The translations under genes were made by a program, and so were the position numbers. Of a DNA stretch of 11,963 nucleotides, positions 1-6,020 are shown in pieces (position 1 is the stretch's first letter; each line of letters begins with the position of its first letter). A model generated the notes under the pieces. It searched no databases and was not told where the DNA came from. It worked only from the letters and a program-made list of their open reading frames with translations. This stretch comes from Chloroflexota bacterium (GTDB lineage Bacteria; Chloroflexota; Limnocylindria; Limnocylindrales; CSP1-4): assembly GCA_016875645.1 (NCBI GenBank), contig VGPE01000067.1:1-11963 (forward strand), in the 5' to 3' direction.

Positions 1-179
1 TCGGCCGAGCGGGTGACGTACGCGCGGTAGTCCAGGGCCTGGTCGGCCGAGGCGCCGTCGAACACGCACACCAGCTCGCCGTCGTCGAAGCGGACCAGCG
101 ACGGATGCCAGGTGTGAAACGAGCGGAGCTCCGGCCGCGGGTTGCTATGGACCAGGCCGGTGCCGCGGACCTCGATCAC
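1..179 (-). CDS. Asp-box (BNR/sialidase-like) protein, N-terminal fragment cut by window edge
   Basis: This is the first 59 codons of a gene that continues beyond position 1. The start is GTG at 179-177, and its GTGA overlaps the TGA (178-176) of the upstream oxidoreductase gene, so translation is probably coupled. The peptide begins VIEVRGTGLVHSNPRPELRS and continues with HTWHPSLVRFDDGEL and ALDYRAYVTRSA. It aligns without gaps to the start of the complete Asp-box protein at 3412-2306 (VIEVVDSGLVYRNPRPELRS, HTWHPTIVRFDDGEW, ALDYRTYKSRST), so the two are clear paralogues. The paralogue's first Asp-box would fall just past the window edge. No signal peptide is visible. Sialidase-like beta-propeller is inferred from the paralogue; the catalytic residues are outside the window. 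Confidence 0.8.
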   Translation of the reverse strand, partial: MIEVRGTGLVHSNPRPELRSFHTWHPSLVRFDDGELVCVFDGASADQALDYRAYVTRSA

Positions 180-1246
180 GAACCGCCGGTCCGCGCGGTC
201 CAGGGGGAGGCGGCCGCCCGCGGCTCGGCTGCGCGCGGGCCCCAGCCGGCCCGCGGGAATTCGATGCCGGCCGCCCGGATGTCCTCGATCGCCTCGTAGA
301 TGGTCTCGTCGGTGTTGTGCAGCCCTGGCACGGCGACCACGATCTCGTCGGCACCGAGATCCCGCCAGCCCGCGATCTCCTCGGGGCGGGACGCCATGTT
401 GAGCAGGTACTTCGGATCGGTGAAGCCGAATTCGTGCGGCTCCATCATCCGCTGCCCACCGAAGTTGGTCAGGCCGCGGTAGATGACGCTGGCGTTGATC
501 GCGGCCTGAAGTTGCAGCGTGTCCGGGTCGCGCCCGATCTCCTCGCATCGCTGCCGGATGAACGGCAGGAACTCCGGCGCTTCCTCGAGCTGCATGCCGA
601 GGTTCAGGACGTCCGCGTACTTCGCGGCGAGCCGGAACGTGACTTCCTTGCCGCGGCCGGCCGCCATGATCGGCATCCGGCGGCGGCCGACGCTGCGCGG
701 CGACGCATCCATGTCGGTCACGTTCGCAGAGCGGCCCTCGTACGAGAAGGGCTCCGCCTCGTTGTCGAGCATCCGGGTGATGATCTCGAAGTGCTCGCTC
801 AGGGCGGCGAGCCGCTCCTTCATGTCGGGGTACTCGAAGCCGTAGGTGGAGGCTTCCAGTGGCTTGAAGCCGCAGCCGAGGCCGAGGATCACGCGACCGT
901 TCGAGACGGCATCCAGCGTGGCGGCCATCTTGGCGGTCAGTGCGGGGTTGCGAAAGGTCGAGTTGACGACGTCGAAACCGATCTCCGGGGCCGGACAGGC
1001 GGCCGCGATGGCCCCCGACAGGATGAAGCAGTCATAGGCGACCGACTGGGAGCCACCCCACTTGGACAGGACGTGCTCGCCGGTCCAGAGCGACTCGAAG
1101 CCGAGCCGCTCGCCGAGCTGTGCGATCTCGAGGATCCGCTGCCAGCCTCGGGCAGGATCCCAGCCGTCGAACTCGTTGAAGTAGCCCTGGGGGAGCTGGA
1201 GGCCGATCCGGACCTGGCTGCCGGTGCTCTGGCCGTTCGCGGTCAT
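176..1246 (-). CDS. LLM-class F420-dependent oxidoreductase (copy A)
   Basis: A 356-residue protein of the luciferase-like monooxygenase superfamily, a TIM-barrel fold. Members of this branch usually transfer hydride with reduced or oxidised F420, less often FMN. Visible family signatures are GYFNEFDGW (21-29), GFESLWTGEHV (49-59), VVNSTFRNPALTAKMAATLD (93-112), GRVILGLGCGF (117-127), ERLAALSEHFEI (144-155) and AAGRGKEVT (195-203). Length is normal for the family (about 300-360). The ATG at 1246-1244 overlaps the TGA of copy B (ATGA), with GGGGGTGA just upstream as ribosome site. Its own TGA overlaps the next start (GTGA). The C-terminus carries FPRAGWGPRAAEPRA, nearly the same tail as copy B, followed by a low-complexity end. 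No signal peptide or membrane segment is visible, so it is probably cytoplasmic. Cofactor and substrate are not provable from sequence; FMN-dependent monooxygenase is the alternative. Confidence 0.9.
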   Translation of the reverse strand: MTANGQSTGSQVRIGLQLPQGYFNEFDGWDPARGWQRILEIAQLGERLGFESLWTGEHVLSKWGGSQSVAYDCFILSGAIAAACPAPEIGFDVVNSTFRNPALTAKMAATLDAVSNGRVILGLGCGFKPLEASTYGFEYPDMKERLAALSEHFEIITRMLDNEAEPFSYEGRSANVTDMDASPRSVGRRRMPIMAAGRGKEVTFRLAAKYADVLNLGMQLEEAPEFLPFIRQRCEEIGRDPDTLQLQAAINASVIYRGLTNFGGQRMMEPHEFGFTDPKYLLNMASRPEEIAGWRDLGADEIVVAVPGLHNTDETIYEAIEDIRAAGIEFPRAGWGPRAAEPRAAASPWTARTGGS

Positions 1247-2280
1247 CGGTTCACCCCCGTCACAGTCGCCCTGGGTTCATCTGCTCGCGGGCCCCAGCCG
1301 GCGCGCGGGAACTCGACGCCGGCCGCCTTGATGTCCTCGACGAGTTCGTACAGCCCGTCATCGCTGTTGTGGAGGCCGGGCGGAGTCACCACGAAGTCAT
1401 CCACCCCGTGCTCCATCCAGCGCTGGATCTCGTCGACGCGGCTGCCGATCCTGGCCATGACCTCCGGGTCGGCGAAGGCGCGCTCGGTCGGGCCCATGAT
1501 CCGCTGGCCGTAGAAGTTGGTCATGCCCCGGTAGGCGATCGCGGGGTGCAGGCCGCCCTGCAGCTCGATCGTGTCGGGGTCGCGGCCGAGGCGCTCGCAA
1601 GTCTCGCGGAACAGCCGCATCATCTCGGGCAGTTCCGGCGTCTCGACCCCGAGGTTGAAGATGTCGGCGTACTTCACGGCCAGCGGGAAGGTCACCTTCG
1701 GCCCGCGGCCGGCAACCATGATCTTCACCCGCGGCCGGCGGACGCCGCGCGGCTGATTGTCGAAGTCCTTGACCCGCGCGTATCTGCCCTCGAAGGAGAA
1801 GGGCGGCTCGTCGTGCGTCAACGCGCGGGTCACGATCTCGAAGTGCTCGGTCAGGATCGCCAGGCGCTCGCCGAGGCTCGGGTAGTCGTAGCCGAAGGTC
1901 TCCGCCTCGACCTGGCGGAAGCCAGCGCCCAGGCCCAGGACGACCCGGCCCCCCGTGATGACGTCCAGGGTTGCCGCCATCTTCGCCGTGAGCGCCGGGT
2001 TGCGGAACGTGGAGTTCACGACACTGAAACCGATCTCGAGCTTCGGGATCCGGGCCGCCAGCGCGGTGGTCATCGTCCAGAAGTCGAACGCGGTCGCCTT
2101 CGGACCGCCCCATTTGGTCGTGACGTGCTCGCCCGTCCAGATCGACTCGAAGCCCAGGCGCGCGGCGAGCTCGCAGACCTCCTGGACGCGGTCGAACGCG
2201 CGGATCGGGTCCCAGCCGTCAAACTCGTTGAAGTAGCCCTGCGGCGGACAGAGCCCGACGCGCATCTGGTACACGGTCAT
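1243..2280 (-). CDS. LLM-class F420-dependent oxidoreductase (copy B)
   Basis: A 345-residue LLM superfamily enzyme and a close paralogue of copy A immediately downstream. Shared blocks are GYFNEFDGWDP (15-25), GFESIWTGEHV (43-53), VVNSTFRNPALTAKMAATLD (87-106), GRVVLGLGAGF (111-121), ERLAILTEHFEI (138-149) and VAGRGPKVT (189-197). The role is presumed to be F420- (or FMN-) linked oxidoreduction of an unknown small molecule in the cytoplasm. It starts 25 bp after the stop of the Asp-box gene and overlaps copy A by ATGA, so the genes are probably cotranscribed. The start is slightly uncertain: AGGGGAGG (2288-2281) abuts the ATG at 2280 but is better spaced for the in-frame GTG at 2274-2272 (codon 3), which would remove only two residues. 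Substrate is unknown. Confidence 0.9.
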   Translation of the reverse strand: MTVYQMRVGLCPPQGYFNEFDGWDPIRAFDRVQEVCELAARLGFESIWTGEHVTTKWGGPKATAFDFWTMTTALAARIPKLEIGFSVVNSTFRNPALTAKMAATLDVITGGRVVLGLGAGFRQVEAETFGYDYPSLGERLAILTEHFEIVTRALTHDEPPFSFEGRYARVKDFDNQPRGVRRPRVKIMVAGRGPKVTFPLAVKYADIFNLGVETPELPEMMRLFRETCERLGRDPDTIELQGGLHPAIAYRGMTNFYGQRIMGPTERAFADPEVMARIGSRVDEIQRWMEHGVDDFVVTPPGLHNSDDGLYELVEDIKAAGVEFPRAGWGPRADEPRATVTGVNR

Positions 2281-2288
2281 CCTCCCCT
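2281..2288 (-). promoter_or_regulatory. Shine-Dalgarno AGGGGAGG with ambiguous start
   Basis: On the minus strand AGGGGAGG ends directly at the ATG (2280-2278) of oxidoreductase copy B. A GTG in the same frame lies six bases further on (2274-2272), which is the better spacing. Either start gives an essentially identical protein. Confidence 0.5.
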
Positions 2289-2305
2289 GCGCCGTGACGG
2301 GCGCA

Positions 2306-3412
2306 CTACGACACCCGGATCCGCAGCCAGCGGATGTTCTTGATGCAGTCCTCCTGGCACCAGAAGACGAGCATCACGTCGCCGTCGGGCCGGACCACCA
2401 TCTGGGGAAAGCCGAACTTGAGCTGCGCCAGCTCCTCGCCGCGGGAGCGCTCGCCGGTCATGCCGGACTCGGCGCCCTGCCAGAGGGGTGCCGTCTCGTC
2501 GTTGACCCAGCGGTCACCCTCGATGCGGGCGGTCGTGGCCCACAGGCCCGGCTGGTCGTCGCGGCGGTAGGCCGCCAGGACGCGGCCGTCGGGCAGCTCG
2601 ACCAGCTTGGTGGTCTGGCCGCGGAAGCCGGTGTGGCCCTTCACCGGGAAGCTGGTGCCGTCCGGGCTGAGGGCATAGGGCGTCGCGTCCACCTCGCCGG
2701 TGTCGTTGTCCACGACCCACGCGACGCTCAGCAGCCGCCCGTCGCGGAGCTGGATGACCGATTGCTCCCAGTGGATCTTGCGCTCGGCCCAGCGGTTGAA
2801 CTCGGTGACGTACTCGGGCCAGGTCCGGCCCCTGTCGTGGCTCACGAGGGAGATCGCGTTCATGCCGTTCGGGGCGTCGCCGTTCCAGCCCATCCAGGTG
2901 CTGGTCGGGGCAATCCAGCGGCCGTCGCTGAGTTCGACGATCGCGTGGCAGACCTCGAACGCGGGGCCGACCAGGGGCGGCTCGATCCGTTCGATCGCGC
3001 CCCAGGTGCGACCGCGATCGTGGCTGCGCAGCAGGATCAGCTCCATCTCCACGTAGCCGATGGAGGGGACGTTGATGACGTGGCCCTCGGGGTCGTCGCG
3101 GTAGTTGAGGCCGCCGAAGGCCACCACCTCGTCGGGCCCGTCCGAGATGCGGCTGATGCGGACGGAGTGTGTCGTGGGCCGGCCGGGCGGATCGGCGAAC
3201 ACGCGCTCGGGGGCGCTCCAGGTGCGCCCGTCGTCCGTGGAGCGGCTCTTGTAGGTGCGGTAGTCCAGGGCGACGTCGGCCTCGGCGATGTCGAACGTGC
3301 ACAGCCACTCGCCGTCGTCGAAGCGCACGATCGTCGGGTGCCAGGTGTGGCGGCTGCGAAGCTCGGGTCGCGGGTTGCGGTAGACCAGCCCCGAATCGAC
3401 GACCTCGATCAC
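2306..3412 (-). CDS. Asp-box (BNR) sialidase-like beta-propeller protein
   Basis: A 368-residue protein with three clear Asp-boxes (S-x-D-x-G-x-T-W): STDDGRTW (58-65), SHDRGRTW (130-137) and SHDRGRTW (191-198). A conserved-looking C-terminal stretch is VMLVFWCQEDCIKNIRW. Asp-boxes mark the six-bladed propeller of exo-alpha-sialidase-like proteins (BNR_2 type), many of which have no proven sialidase activity. The N-terminal strand reads HTWHPTIVRF where true sialidases carry an F/Y-R-I-P motif, so the first catalytic arginine is not evident. I chose GTG at 3412-3410 because AGGAGG lies six bases upstream and the paralogue at 179 starts at the same residue; an in-frame GTG at 3451 would add 13 residues. 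No signal peptide is visible, so it is probably cytoplasmic. It is the first gene of the minus-strand operon and ends 25 bp before the oxidoreductase copy B. Confidence 0.85.
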   Translation of the reverse strand: MIEVVDSGLVYRNPRPELRSRHTWHPTIVRFDDGEWLCTFDIAEADVALDYRTYKSRSTDDGRTWSAPERVFADPPGRPTTHSVRISRISDGPDEVVAFGGLNYRDDPEGHVINVPSIGYVEMELILLRSHDRGRTWGAIERIEPPLVGPAFEVCHAIVELSDGRWIAPTSTWMGWNGDAPNGMNAISLVSHDRGRTWPEYVTEFNRWAERKIHWEQSVIQLRDGRLLSVAWVVDNDTGEVDATPYALSPDGTSFPVKGHTGFRGQTTKLVELPDGRVLAAYRRDDQPGLWATTARIEGDRWVNDETAPLWQGAESGMTGERSRGEELAQLKFGFPQMVVRPDGDVMLVFWCQEDCIKNIRWLRIRVS

Positions 3413-3503
3413 GCGTCCCCTCCTCGTCCGTAGCGACGTCCCTCCCGCCACGCGCCGGACCCGGCCACACTACACGGCGGGACAGCATCGAGGGAGGGCA
3501 GGG
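3413..3503. promoter_or_regulatory. Divergent intergenic region between two Asp-box genes
   Basis: This 91-bp spacer must hold the promoters of both the minus-strand operon and the plus-strand Asp-box gene. Both Shine-Dalgarno sequences are strong (AGGAGG on minus; GGAGGG at 3493-3498 on plus). I see no convincing -35/-10 pair. A TAGTGT hexamer on the minus strand near 3466-3471 is a weak -10 candidate without a partner. The divergent layout suggests joint control. Confidence 0.4.
3419..3424 (-). promoter_or_regulatory. Ribosome binding site AGGAGG deciding the Asp-box gene start
   Basis: On the minus strand AGGAGG is followed by GGACGC and then GTGATCGAGGTC. The six-base spacing and the match to the paralogous start at 179 support GTG 3412-3410 over the in-frame GTG at 3451-3449. 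Confidence 0.7.
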
Positions 3504-4643
3504 ATGCGCGCGATCGTCGAGGACCGGTCGGTGGTGTGGCAGGCGGACGATGACGACCCGATTGGCCATGCCTGCGAGCCGCGCATCGTGCGGCGGGCGT
3601 CGGGCGTGATCCTCGTGGCGCACCGGCTCGGCGTTCGGCGCGAAAGCAACGACGGGCGCCCTCACCTGCTCCGCTCGACCGACGACGGGGCCAGCTGGCA
3701 GGACCTCGGAAGGCCGTTCGACGACTTCGCCGAGCGCGGCTTCGACCTGCGCGGGGCGGCCATGGCCGAGCTGGCGAACGGGGACGTCCTGAGCGCGATC
3801 ATCGGGCTCGACAAGCGGCTGGACCGGCCCGTCTACAACCCCGACGGCGAAGGCCTCGTGCCGATCGTCAACATCTTCGCGCGCTCGTCGGACAACGGGG
3901 CGACGTGGTCCGCGCCGTGGCGGCTGTCCGGCCAGCCGATCCCGCAGACGGCGTCGCAGGGTTTGCTCACGTTGCCGTCGGGGGACGTCCTCATGACGTT
4001 CGAGACGTTCAAGGAGTACGACGAGCCGGGCATCTGGCGCTACCAGGGCGGGATGCTGCGCTCGCGCGACGAGGGCCGGACCTGGGGCTCGCAGGTCATC
4101 TCGGCGGCGTCCGACCACGAGGGCGACCCCCACGACACGATGTGGTGGGACCCGCGGATCGCGCGCCTGGGCGACGGAACCCTCGTCCAGTTCTATTACG
4201 CGTTCCGCCACCGCGACGGCGGCGAGGGTCCTGCGCACGCGGGCTGGTCGACCGACGACGGCTGGACCTGGACGCCGCCCACCCCGACGTCCCTCGAGGG
4301 CCAGGCGACCTATCCGATCGCGCTGCCGGGTCACGGGCGCCGGCTGGTGGCCTTCCAGCAGCGGCGCACCGACCCTGGGGTGATGCTCCTCCACTACTCG
4401 GAAGACGGCGGCCGGACCTTCGACCCGTCGGTCTCGACGGTCATCTACTCGCACGCCGCGACCTCGGCGCCTGCCGCCGATGGCTCGCTGTCCTCGTTCG
4501 ACTACCTGATCTCGATGGACCGCTTCACGTTCGGTCACCCGTGCGGGGTCGCGCTGGGACCGGACCGCGTGCTGCTGGTCTGGTACGCGGGCGGCTTGAC
4601 CAGGACCGCGGTGCACGCGGCAACGGTGCGCCTGGAGCCGTAG
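3504..4643 (+). CDS. Asp-box (BNR) sialidase-like beta-propeller protein, five Asp-boxes
   Basis: A 379-residue protein with five Asp-boxes: STDDGASW (58-65), SSDNGATW (128-135), SRDEGRTW (187-194), STDDGWTW (249-256) and SEDGGRTF (299-306). Spacing of about 50-70 residues fits a six-bladed sialidase-type propeller. CEPRIVRR (24-31) contains an arginine near where the F/Y-R-I-P motif would sit, but the motif is not canonical, so hydrolysis of sialic acid is not established. The ATG at 3504 follows GGAGGG (3493-3498) at five bases. No signal peptide is seen, so the protein is presumably intracellular, which is unusual for a glycan-degrading sialidase. It diverges from the other Asp-box gene across 91 bp and differs clearly from it in sequence, so it is not a recent duplicate. 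It ends just before a strong hairpin. Substrate is unknown; another glycoside hydrolase or a ligand-binding propeller is possible. Confidence 0.85.
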   Translation: MRAIVEDRSVVWQADDDDPIGHACEPRIVRRASGVILVAHRLGVRRESNDGRPHLLRSTDDGASWQDLGRPFDDFAERGFDLRGAAMAELANGDVLSAIIGLDKRLDRPVYNPDGEGLVPIVNIFARSSDNGATWSAPWRLSGQPIPQTASQGLLTLPSGDVLMTFETFKEYDEPGIWRYQGGMLRSRDEGRTWGSQVISAASDHEGDPHDTMWWDPRIARLGDGTLVQFYYAFRHRDGGEGPAHAGWSTDDGWTWTPPTPTSLEGQATYPIALPGHGRRLVAFQQRRTDPGVMLLHYSEDGGRTFDPSVSTVIYSHAATSAPAADGSLSSFDYLISMDRFTFGHPCGVALGPDRVLLVWYAGGLTRTAVHAATVRLEP

Positions 4644-4679
4644 GGCGCGGGCATCTGCTCGCGGGTTTGCCCCCGCGCC
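4644..4679 (+). terminator. GC-rich hairpin downstream of Asp-box gene
   Basis: GGCGCGGG (4644-4651) is the perfect complement of CCCGCGCC (4672-4679). The stem can be extended by CA/TG with a 2-base bulge. It begins directly after the TAG stop of the 3504-4643 gene. No U-tract follows, so it may act as a 3' mRNA-protecting or factor-assisted terminator rather than a classical intrinsic one. Confidence 0.5.
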
Positions 4680-4780
4680 GTCACTTCGTCCTCACGTTAT
4701 CGACCCGGCGCGTATTCCAGCGACTTCACGAGGGTCACCGCCGCGATGAGCCCGCGGGCGGGGTGGTTTCGATCGCCGTG

Positions 4781-4800
4781 CCGGTCGTCCATTCGACCGG
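4781..4800. terminator. Perfect 7-bp-arm hairpin in convergent spacer
   Basis: CCGGTCG (4781-4787) and CGACCGG (4794-4800) form a perfect stem around a 6-base loop. It lies about 60 bp downstream of the stop of the minus-strand helix-turn-helix gene. There is no U-tract on either strand. It could end either convergent transcript; the function is inferred only from position and shape. Confidence 0.35.
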
Positions 4801-4816
4801 GCAGATATCGGCCGGC

Positions 4817-4846
4817 CGATCGCGAGCGATCGCAGACGATCGCGGC
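4817..4846. repeat. Three 10-bp-phased CGATCGC units
   Basis: CGATCGCGAG, CGATCGCAGA and CGATCGCGGC follow one another with an exact 10-bp period, placing a palindromic CGATCG core on the same helix face three times. A GCGATCGC octamer is included. The array lies 15 bp beyond the stop codon of the helix-turn-helix gene. It could be a protein-binding array or chance in GC-rich DNA. Confidence 0.4.
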
Positions 4847-4861
4847 CCTCAAGCCCGCGGA

Positions 4862-5689
4862 TTACCCATCCCGTCGATGAGCGCCCGCGGATCCCGCCCG
4901 TCGGTGCTCGTAGATCCGGGTGCCGGCGAGGTCCGCCCAGACGAGGCTCGGCTCGAGGGGCGGGTCCCCACCAGCGACCAGCGCAGCCACCCATCGCCGC
5001 GACGATCCGGGAAACGTGCTCTCGATGATGCGCGGGTAGCGCGCCACGAGCGCGCAGTTGGCCGCGGTCGCCCGCACGATCCAGCAACTCGCCACGCGGT
5101 AGGGGCCGTCGTCGCCGCCGATGACCGCGGCCAGTCCCTCGGCTTCTGCGCGCTTGCGGCGATGATCGCGGACTGCCTGGCCGAGGTCGTCGATCCGGTT
5201 CGAGATCTCGTTCACGATCAGAACGCGACGGCGGTCGTCGCGCACGCCGACATCGATGGACCGAGATGGGTCGCTGGGCTTCGTCGACAGCTCGAATGCG
5301 CCCGGCCTGCCATGCCGCCGCGCCAGGCTCAGCACCAGCTCCTGGGCGGAGAGGTGGCCGGCATCCTGGGGTTCCGGGACCAACGGCCATGAGATTGCGG
5401 CAGCGAACGGCCGGCCGAGCGCGATGCCGAGGGCGATCCAGACGCCCGTCGGGGCACCCGCACCGTGCCCGTCCTCGATCGAGCTGATGCGCGACTGGCT
5501 CAAGCCGACCCGCGCGCCGAGTTGCGCCTGCGTCCAGCGTCGCGCCCGTCGTGCGGACCGGACCTGCGCACCGAGCGTCCGCGCCAGCAGCTCAGCCTCG
5601 CGTTCGGCGGCCACGTGAAGGGCCGTGCGGCGGCCGCCGTGCCAGCTGGTCTGGGTGCCGGTCCGGGTCGTCTCGATCGTCTGGGCCAT
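4862..5689 (-). CDS. XRE-type helix-turn-helix protein with unknown C-terminal domain
   Basis: A 275-residue protein. Residues about 39-100 form a Cro/C1-type HTH: LGAQVRSARRARRWTQAQLG, then LSQSRISSIEDG (recognition helix), then a supporting helix VWIALGIALGRPF. The HTH follows an N-terminal segment of nearly 40 residues. The C-terminal half (about 145-255) holds SIDVGVRDD, RRVLIVNEISNRIDDLGQAV and ASCWIVRATAANCALV. The strand-acidic-strand pattern D146...E161 followed by a basic helix resembles degenerate restriction-endonuclease-like domains fused to XRE HTHs in other bacteria; this resemblance is inference. The ATG at 5689 lacks a good ribosome site. An ATG at 5700 has AGGAA upstream but is in another frame, so a leaderless or weakly translated start is likely. 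It diverges from the enolase-superfamily gene across a repeat-rich 331-bp region, so it may regulate that gene and itself. Confidence 0.75.
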   Translation of the reverse strand: MAQTIETTRTGTQTSWHGGRRTALHVAAEREAELLARTLGAQVRSARRARRWTQAQLGARVGLSQSRISSIEDGHGAGAPTGVWIALGIALGRPFAAAISWPLVPEPQDAGHLSAQELVLSLARRHGRPGAFELSTKPSDPSRSIDVGVRDDRRRVLIVNEISNRIDDLGQAVRDHRRKRAEAEGLAAVIGGDDGPYRVASCWIVRATAANCALVARYPRIIESTFPGSSRRWVAALVAGGDPPLEPSLVWADLAGTRIYEHRRAGSAGAHRRDG

Positions 5690-5751
5690 ATCGACGCCAT
5701 TGTTGTTCCTGGCTTTTCACTAACACGTACCTCGTGCACGGCACACACCAG

Positions 5752-5903
5752 GCCTGGGAATTCCGCTCGATCGGTGGGAGCGCACCTGCCGGGTCGATGC
5801 GGGGGCCGGCATCGGTCGCCGGAGGCATCGGTCGCCGGAGGCATCGGTCGCCGGAGGCATCGGTCGCCGGAGGCGTCGGTCGCCCGATCCGAAGCCTGGG
5901 AAT
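5752..5903. repeat. GCCTGGGAAT direct repeats bracketing the 16-bp array
   Basis: GCCTGGGAATTCC (5752-5764) and GCCTGGGAATACC (5894-5906) share 12 of 13 bases, 142 bp apart, one on each side of the tandem array. The first copy overlaps the palindrome CCAGGCCTGG. They could be two binding sites for one regulator or the remains of a duplication that created the array. Confidence 0.45.
5808..5887 (+). repeat. Five tandem copies of a 16-bp repeat
   Basis: The unit GGCATCGGTCGCCGGA occurs four times exactly (starts 5808, 5824, 5840, 5856). A fifth copy, GGCGTCGGTCGCCCGA (5872-5887), has two changes. Sixteen is not a multiple of three and no real gene covers it, so it is not a coding repeat. It lies between a DNA-binding protein gene and its divergent neighbour, which suggests an operator array or a slippage-prone minisatellite. 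Confidence 0.9.
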
Positions 5904-6020
5904 ACCCATGCGGTCGATACTGGAGCCGCCAGTGGGGCACGCGGCCGGCAGGGGCCCCGCCCATTACCGGCCCACGCGAGACCCTCGCCGCACGCTAGCC
6001 TCTGCGCCAAGGAGGGCCAC

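Larger units (their letters stand above)
5690..6020. promoter_or_regulatory. 331-bp divergent regulatory region, no gene
   Basis: This gap between the HTH gene and the enolase-superfamily gene codes for nothing convincing; open frames through it only read the 16-bp repeat in several frames. It contains the palindrome CCAGGCCTGG (5748-5757), a CGTGCACG palindrome near 5733-5740, a GCCTGGGAAT direct repeat (5752-5761 and 5894-5903) and five tandem 16-bp units (5808-5887). A GATACT hexamer at 5916-5921 is a weak -10 candidate with no clear -35. AAGGAGG (6009-6015) is the ribosome site for the GTG at 6021. Confidence 0.6.

Noticed and set aside
317..3433. Long plus-strand open frames (398, 324 and 379 codons) opposite the left operon
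   Set aside because: They are antisense shadows of the oxidoreductase and Asp-box genes, without ribosome sites or family motifs.
3413..3503. Clear bidirectional promoter pair
   Set aside because: I could find only a lone TAGTGT hexamer on the minus strand; no -35 partner at acceptable spacing was visible on either strand.
2514..4616. 700-codon minus-strand open frame spanning two genes
   Set aside because: It crosses the divergent promoter region and is out of frame with both Asp-box genes; composition is Arg/Pro/Gly-rich shadow coding in GC-rich DNA.
3905..5392. 495-codon plus-strand open frame running past the Asp-box gene stop
   Set aside because: It is out of frame with the Asp-box gene, crosses the convergent spacer with its hairpins and is antisense to the HTH gene.
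5808..5887. CRISPR array
   Set aside because: The 16-bp units abut directly with no unique spacers, and no cas genes are present.
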